Assembly: GCA_018065885.1 (NCBI GenBank)
Contig: JAGHSL010000080.1
Span: 1 to 9,684 of the forward strand
Origin: Candidatus Limimorpha equi
GTDB taxonomy: Bacteria; Bacteroidota; Bacteroidia; Bacteroidales; F082
Direction: 5' to 3'
DNA length: 9,684 nucleotides
Part shown: in pieces, positions 6,235 through 9,684 of the stretch
How the letters are laid out: every line of letters starts with the position of its first letter
Numbering within the stretch: position 1 is the stretch's first letter
Program-made: the position numbers and the translations under genes
The notes under the pieces: model-generated
Database searches by the model: none
Told to the model about the DNA's origin: nothing
The model's input: the letters and a program-made list of their open reading frames with translations, nothing else

Positions 6235-6768
6235 TTATTTACCTCCAAACAATTTGCCTAAGCCGCCAAGAATGCCGCCCAAACCGCCGCCTGCATTGCT
6301 TGATGCACCGCCGCCGAGGACACTGCCGAGCAATGCGCCGAGAGCGTCATTACCAGTGTTGTTGTTGTTCTTCATTTTGCCGATGAGGTTGAGCATGGCA
6401 GGAGCGATGGATGAAAGGATGTTGTTCACCTGACCGCTTGTAGTGCCAGTCTGCTTGCCGATTTTGTCGAAGATTGATGAAGCGTTGCTGCCCAAAATCT
6501 TACCCAAAATCTTTGAACCGTCGTTAAGGTCGACGTTTTTCAGGTTGCTGAGCATGCTTCCTGCGTTGCCGGCATGATCGCCGAGAGCCTTTGCCAATGC
6601 TGCGGCACCACTTTCGGTGGAAGCGTTTTTCTGCATAGCGCCAACCAAAGTCGGAAGGGCGCTGGTGATGACTGATGACACCTTGTTGGTGTCGATGTTG
6701 AATTTCTTGCTGATTTCGTTGACAGTGTCATTGCCTGCCAAAGAACTTAAAATGTTTACGAGATCCAT
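6235..6768 (-). CDS. DUF937 domain-containing protein
   Basis: The 177-residue protein matches the DUF937 family, whose function is not known. The N-terminal three quarters is helical, with MDLVNILSSLAGNDTVNEIS, VSSVITSALPTLVGAM, GAAALAKALGDHAG and GSKILGKILGSNASSIFDKI; the phrase ALPTLVGAM and the GS/ILG segments are characteristic. The tail (about 144-177) is nearly all Gly, Leu, Ala and Ser (ALLGSVLGGGASSNAGGG...GGILGGLGKLFGGK), a glycine-zipper-like run that could pack helices or promote self-association. There is no signal peptide. It lies 43 nt after the SGNH hydrolase stop and is followed by an intrinsic terminator, so it is probably the last gene of that operon. A one-mismatch -7-like box (AATCTTTG, 6810-6803) could give it extra transcription. 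Length is typical for the family as I recall it. Confidence 0.8.
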   Translation of the reverse strand: MDLVNILSSLAGNDTVNEISKKFNIDTNKVSSVITSALPTLVGAMQKNASTESGAAALAKALGDHAGNAGSMLSNLKNVDLNDGSKILGKILGSNASSIFDKIGKQTGTTSGQVNNILSSIAPAMLNLIGKMKNNNNTGNDALGALLGSVLGGGASSNAGGGLGGILGGLGKLFGGK

Positions 6769-6782
6769 AATTTGTGTATTTT

Positions 6783-6798
6783 AATGATTTAATGATTT
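6783..6798. repeat. Two-copy 8-bp tandem repeat upstream of the DUF937 gene
   Basis: AATGATTT occurs twice back to back (6783-6790 and 6791-6798), followed by related AT-rich sequence (AAGATTCAAAGATTT). It fills most of the 43-bp gap between two minus-strand genes, in the leader of the DUF937 gene. It may be simple low-complexity DNA. Confidence 0.5.
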
Positions 6799-6811
6799 AA
6801 GATTCAAAGAT

Positions 6812-7486
6812 TTAAAAATATCGTTTTACGGCATCACGCCAAACTTGGTAGCCTTTTCCCGTCAGATGCAGGCCGTCATTCGAATAATCGAGGTTCATTT
6901 TACCTTCTGCATTAGCGAAACGCGAAAACAAATCTATGTAAGTAACGTTTTCTTCCTCAGCGATTTGCTGCAGCAATGCATTGGTTACGGGAATGTCTTT
7001 CCAACGTGCCGTGTGGCCTTCAAACATGCCGTAATGGTCGTTGACGGGCAAAACGCTCTGAATGAAAATCCTTGTGCGCGGCGATTCAGCCTTGATTCTT
7101 CTGACGATTTGCCGTGTTTTTGCCGCTACGGTGTCGGGATTGCCGCCACGGCCCAAATCGTTGATGCCAATCATCAGGAAAACCTTTGCGGGCTTACCTT
7201 TGGTAATGGTTGTCAAGCGGTTGAGCACGCCATCGCACACATCGCCGCTGATGCCACGGTTTTTGCAGTGTCTGTTTTGAAAAATCTCGCTCCATTCGCC
7301 GCCATCGGTGATGCTGTTGCCTAAGAAAATGATGTCGCGGTACGAAGTCGGCAAGGTCTCAAACAACAGTTCGCGCTGGTCGTAATAAGTGCTGAATTTA
7401 CCAATGACTTGAGCAAAACCATTGATATAAAGAACCGTCAATATTGCGATGAGCAAAGATCTTTTGATATAAGAATTTAGTTTCAT
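6812..7486 (-). CDS. Exported SGNH/GDSL-family hydrolase (probable esterase)
   Basis: The 224-residue protein has a signal peptide (about 1-26, a hydrophobic LLIAILTVLYINGFA, then Q), so it should act in the periplasm or beyond. All four SGNH blocks are visible: block I IIFLGNSITDGG with nucleophile S58, block II RGISGD with G81, block III GINDLG with N109, and block V NDGLHLTGKGY with D204 and H207 completing the triad. The pattern GNSITDGGEW...NRGISGD is typical of the acetylhydrolase/lysophospholipase-like group, which remove acyl or acetyl groups from glycans or lipids. Substrate is not predictable here. The gene starts 9 nt after the stop of the upstream GNAT and has no promoter of its own, so it is the third gene of the minus-strand operon. 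The block structure makes the family assignment firm. Confidence 0.9.
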   Translation of the reverse strand: MKLNSYIKRSLLIAILTVLYINGFAQVIGKFSTYYDQRELLFETLPTSYRDIIFLGNSITDGGEWSEIFQNRHCKNRGISGDVCDGVLNRLTTITKGKPAKVFLMIGINDLGRGGNPDTVAAKTRQIVRRIKAESPRTRIFIQSVLPVNDHYGMFEGHTARWKDIPVTNALLQQIAEEENVTYIDLFSRFANAEGKMNLDYSNDGLHLTGKGYQVWRDAVKRYF

Positions 7487-7495
7487 TTTATTGAT

Positions 7496-8020
7496 TTATA
7501 ATAGTTTATAAATATTCGAAACATGTTCAAAACCATGATGTTCGAAGAAAGCATGAGCCGAATGATTCTCGCATCCCGATTCAAGATAAATGTCTTTTAT
7601 GCCTTTCTCCTTGAACCAAGCAAAATCGCGCTGCATCAAGGCGGTGCCGATGCCTTGCGAACGGTTTTCGGACAAAACGAGCAAATCGCACAACATGCCA
7701 AACGGTTCGGCGCCATCTTCTTCAATATCAATGACGGAAAATCCAAGCAGTTGTCTTTCAGCGTTTTCCGCTACAAAAACTGCGGCATCATCCGAAGCCA
7801 GATGTTCGATGATGTATTTGTGCCACATTTCGGCAGCATTTGGCGAAGGCCGACCGGCAAATTTACCATCTTCGGTATGAATGGCCACGCCAACACCCAT
7901 TTGTATTTCACCATGCGAAATGTATTCGGCATGCGCATTGATATGACCGATGAAAGCCTCTTGAAGCCTTTCCGCATCAGCCATAACCGCTTCTCTTATC
8001 GTATAATTCGATGTTTTCAT
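7496..8020 (-). CDS. GNAT-family N-acetyltransferase, second gene of the minus-strand operon
   Basis: This 174-residue protein starts MKTSNYTIREAVMADAERL, the usual first strand and helix of a GNAT. It has a strand pair VFVAENAERQLLGFSVIDIE (81-100) and a classical motif A, CDLLVLSENRSQGIGTALM (111-129), with acetyl-CoA loop R120-S-Q-G-I-G125. A motif B ending ENHSAHAFFEHHGF (151-164) follows. All core elements are intact, so it should be active; the acceptor substrate is unknown. The open frame reaches an upstream ATG at 8116, but 8020 is preferred because the ATG overlaps the stop of the preceding gene as ATGA (8017-8020), a standard sign of translational coupling, and because the protein then begins where GNAT domains begin. 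It is not closely similar to the other GNAT in this window. Confidence 0.87.
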   Translation of the reverse strand: MKTSNYTIREAVMADAERLQEAFIGHINAHAEYISHGEIQMGVGVAIHTEDGKFAGRPSPNAAEMWHKYIIEHLASDDAAVFVAENAERQLLGFSVIDIEEDGAEPFGMLCDLLVLSENRSQGIGTALMQRDFAWFKEKGIKDIYLESGCENHSAHAFFEHHGFEHVSNIYKLL

Positions 8021-9603
8021 TTTCTCTTGCGTTTGAATAAGGAACGTAAAAAGTCCTTGCCGATGAGCACCACCGAAAGGAACAAGGCAAGAACCATCAG
8101 GATGGCGGAAAACCATATCAGGCCATTGGCCATGTGCTCCGACTGGTTTTCGCCAGCGGCCAGACTGATGAAAGGCAACTCGATAGGCTGGAACAATATT
8201 TCGAGAAGCGAAACCGCTGATATCAAGCCTAATACGATGTTCAGCGTATTGCTTTGTTTCATCGATTTGTACTCGCTCAGGTTGTGCATCGAGTCGTTGA
8301 CGCGGTTCATGATGTTTTCCAGTTTCTCCATATCCTCATCGAGTTCAAGGCGTTTCACCGTGCGGTCGAACATGATTTTGTGAGAGACGAATTTCGAATA
8401 TTTGACGGCATCAAGTTGCAGCAGCAAATTTGTCATCTCGATGCTGATTCTTGAATTGGCAGCGATGATTTCCTGCGGGTCGACATCCTCGGAATCGGTC
8501 AAGGTGAAATCCACAAGCCGCTGATTCACATAGCCTATAGTGAATTTCTTCGCCAAAATCATTTCCAAAATCAAGAGATATTCAGGCCACGAAACGTGAT
8601 AATGCGAACGTTCGGCAAGATGTTCCGCCCAGTCGGTCGGCGCATCAGCGCTGCGCAAGCCGTAAGTGCCAAACACCACGCACATGTTCTGATTGACCAA
8701 GACCAAGTCGTCAGTGTCGATGGCGATGTTGCAGCCGCAGACATCTTCATACGACTCTTCGGTGCGGAAAGGCCATTCGCCAGGATAGGAAGTCATCAGT
8801 CCGACCAATTCCTTTTTGTGATGCTCATAAATGTGGCTGATGATGCCTGCTTCGTCATAACCGAGGTTTTGGAAAGTGTCGTCGTAATGCTGCAAATCCT
8901 CCCAAATGTCAACCATCACGTAATTCAGGTCGCGCATTGGCTCCACCTTGAATTTGCCGCGCTTGCGGCTGCTGACGGCACTGAGGCAATGCTGAAGCAC
9001 AAGGTTCTTATAACGCTGGCAGACCAACTCAAAAGTATTTGTCGCCCCTTCCAAATCGATGGTCTGACGGTTGTCGGGACAAGGCGTCCCGTCCTCCAAG
9101 ACCTGAAGGTCGGAGACATCAACACTCTTCAGTTCTAAGTTGATATTTGTGCCGTCGCTGTCGTCATCATTCATGCTCCAGTGTTCGGCACCCATGTTGA
9201 GCGCCGCCAAAGCGATGAGATGATCGGTAGTGAGCAAATTGTCGCTTTTGAAGGCTTTGCCATCGTTCACCAAACGATAGGTCAAAGAGACGGTCTTATT
9301 GAAGAAAAGCGACATCTCGACATATATATCGCCCTCAAGATGAACCACATACGGATCATCGAGCTTGATGTCCATGTGGAAACCTTGCAACTTGAAACGG
9401 GCGATGCTCTTCTGGTTGGGTGGCAAGACGAAAATCTGCGAATCGATGTCTTTTTCAATGCGTTCGAAAAGACCCGTTCCAACAGCTTTTTCAATATCGA
9501 ACTCAAAGCCGTAAGGCACTACGAAAGTCTGCATAAACACAATGGAAAAGCCGTTGAAGCGCAGCCCTTTGTGTTCATCCGTACAGCAAGTGTTGTTGGT
9601 CAT
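8017..9603 (-). CDS. Unrecognised protein with large soluble region and C-terminal membrane hairpin
   Basis: I do not recognise this 528-residue protein. It has no signal peptide. Residues 1-380 look soluble and mixed alpha/beta, with acidic patches (MNDDDSDG at 144-151) and several cysteines (C6, C7, C175, C195, C206, C289, C291, C308). About 385-447 is helical and may form a coiled coil (MEKLENIMNRVNDSMHNLSEYKS). Two membrane helices follow (about 453-471 and 494-514), joined by a roughly 22-residue loop and ending in KDFLRSLFKRKRK; the basic tail places both ends in the cytoplasm. Long helix plus two terminal membrane helices recalls CorA transporters and RMD1/DUF155 proteins, but no GMN motif is present. 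Start: an ATG at 9630 is in frame, but it abuts the -7 box TACTTTTG, so the ATG at 9603 is used. It heads an operon and overlaps the GNAT start by 4 nt. Confidence 0.75.
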   Translation of the reverse strand: MTNNTCCTDEHKGLRFNGFSIVFMQTFVVPYGFEFDIEKAVGTGLFERIEKDIDSQIFVLPPNQKSIARFKLQGFHMDIKLDDPYVVHLEGDIYVEMSLFFNKTVSLTYRLVNDGKAFKSDNLLTTDHLIALAALNMGAEHWSMNDDDSDGTNINLELKSVDVSDLQVLEDGTPCPDNRQTIDLEGATNTFELVCQRYKNLVLQHCLSAVSSRKRGKFKVEPMRDLNYVMVDIWEDLQHYDDTFQNLGYDEAGIISHIYEHHKKELVGLMTSYPGEWPFRTEESYEDVCGCNIAIDTDDLVLVNQNMCVVFGTYGLRSADAPTDWAEHLAERSHYHVSWPEYLLILEMILAKKFTIGYVNQRLVDFTLTDSEDVDPQEIIAANSRISIEMTNLLLQLDAVKYSKFVSHKIMFDRTVKRLELDEDMEKLENIMNRVNDSMHNLSEYKSMKQSNTLNIVLGLISAVSLLEILFQPIELPFISLAAGENQSEHMANGLIWFSAILMVLALFLSVVLIGKDFLRSLFKRKRK

Positions 9604-9619
9604 GACTATAGATTTGGAG

Positions 9620-9627
9620 CAAAAGTA
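9620..9627 (-). promoter_or_regulatory. -7 promoter box of the four-gene minus-strand operon
   Basis: Read on the minus strand, TACTTTTG is a perfect -7 box, followed by CTCC, a context often seen around Bacteroidota start sites. It ends 16 nt before the ATG at 9603. A matching -33 box is not clear. Upstream sequence includes a two-copy GCGATTC repeat (9637-9650). Confidence 0.6.
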
Positions 9628-9684
9628 CAATTTTTTGCGATTCGCGATTCGTATTTGAATGAAGTTTGTTTTTCATTGCTGAAA

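Noticed and set aside
6845..7324. 159-codon plus-strand open frame inside the SGNH hydrolase gene
   Set aside because: The opposite strand carries all four SGNH blocks in order, so this frame is a by-product.
4889..8020. The two GNAT genes as a duplication
   Set aside because: Their translations share only the general fold motifs (RGLGLQ versus RSQGIG) and differ in length and N-terminal sequence, so a recent duplication is not supported.
7523..8383. 286-codon plus-strand open frame across the second GNAT and the membrane hairpin gene
   Set aside because: It spans two well-supported minus-strand genes, has low-complexity Ser/Arg-rich stretches and no recognisable motif, so it is an antisense shadow.
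8596..9138. 180-codon plus-strand open frame inside the membrane hairpin gene
   Set aside because: It is antisense to a long, promoter-backed gene with plausible membrane segments, and has no domain or start signal of its own.
9637..9650. Two-copy GCGATTC tandem repeat upstream of the minus-strand operon
   Set aside because: Two 7-bp copies are too few to support a repeat or operator call; it could be chance.

Overview
The window looks like chromosomal DNA from a member of the Bacteroidota, most likely Bacteroidales. Several genes are preceded by the phylum's -7 promoter box (TAnnTTTG, here usually TACTTTTG), start codons mostly lack Shine-Dalgarno sequences, and the gene families are typical of the phylum: a PorT-like outer-membrane barrel, an LtaS-like sulfatase-fold enzyme, an ATPase_2/DUF234 protein and a DUF937 protein. 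There are no rRNA or tRNA genes, insertion sequences, integrases or CRISPR arrays.

The left half (about 1-5452) reads on the + strand. A YejK/NA37-type nucleoid-associated protein (146-1165) is followed by a 248-bp spacer. Next is a five-helix membrane enzyme of the LTA synthase/phosphoethanolamine transferase type (1414-3378). A 197-bp spacer follows, holding a 7-bp tandem repeat, a short dispersed-repeat-like sequence, a consensus promoter and a strong AT-rich palindrome. That promoter serves a two-gene unit with a 2-bp gap: an ATPase with a C-terminal PD-(D/E)XK-like domain (3576-4886) and a GNAT acetyltransferase (4889-5452).

The right half (5454-9603) reads on the - strand and converges on the GNAT with a single intervening base. 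In transcription order it holds a 528-residue protein with a large soluble region and a C-terminal two-helix membrane hairpin (9603-8017), a second GNAT acetyltransferase overlapping it by 4 nt (8020-7496), an exported SGNH hydrolase (7486-6812) and a DUF937 protein (6768-6235). The set ends at a convincing intrinsic terminator (6209-6179). The last - strand gene, an exported outer-membrane beta-barrel protein (6083-5454), has its own consensus promoter.

Most genes look like ordinary envelope or housekeeping functions. The parts most worth a second look are the ATPase-nuclease/GNAT pair with its palindromic leader, the unrecognised CorA-topology protein heading the four-gene - strand operon, and the two + strand genes whose stop codons lie inside repeat-like sequence. 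For three genes the longest open frame starts upstream of or inside the gene's own promoter, so the shorter starts given here are preferred. No clearly new multi-gene system can be proved from the sequence alone.
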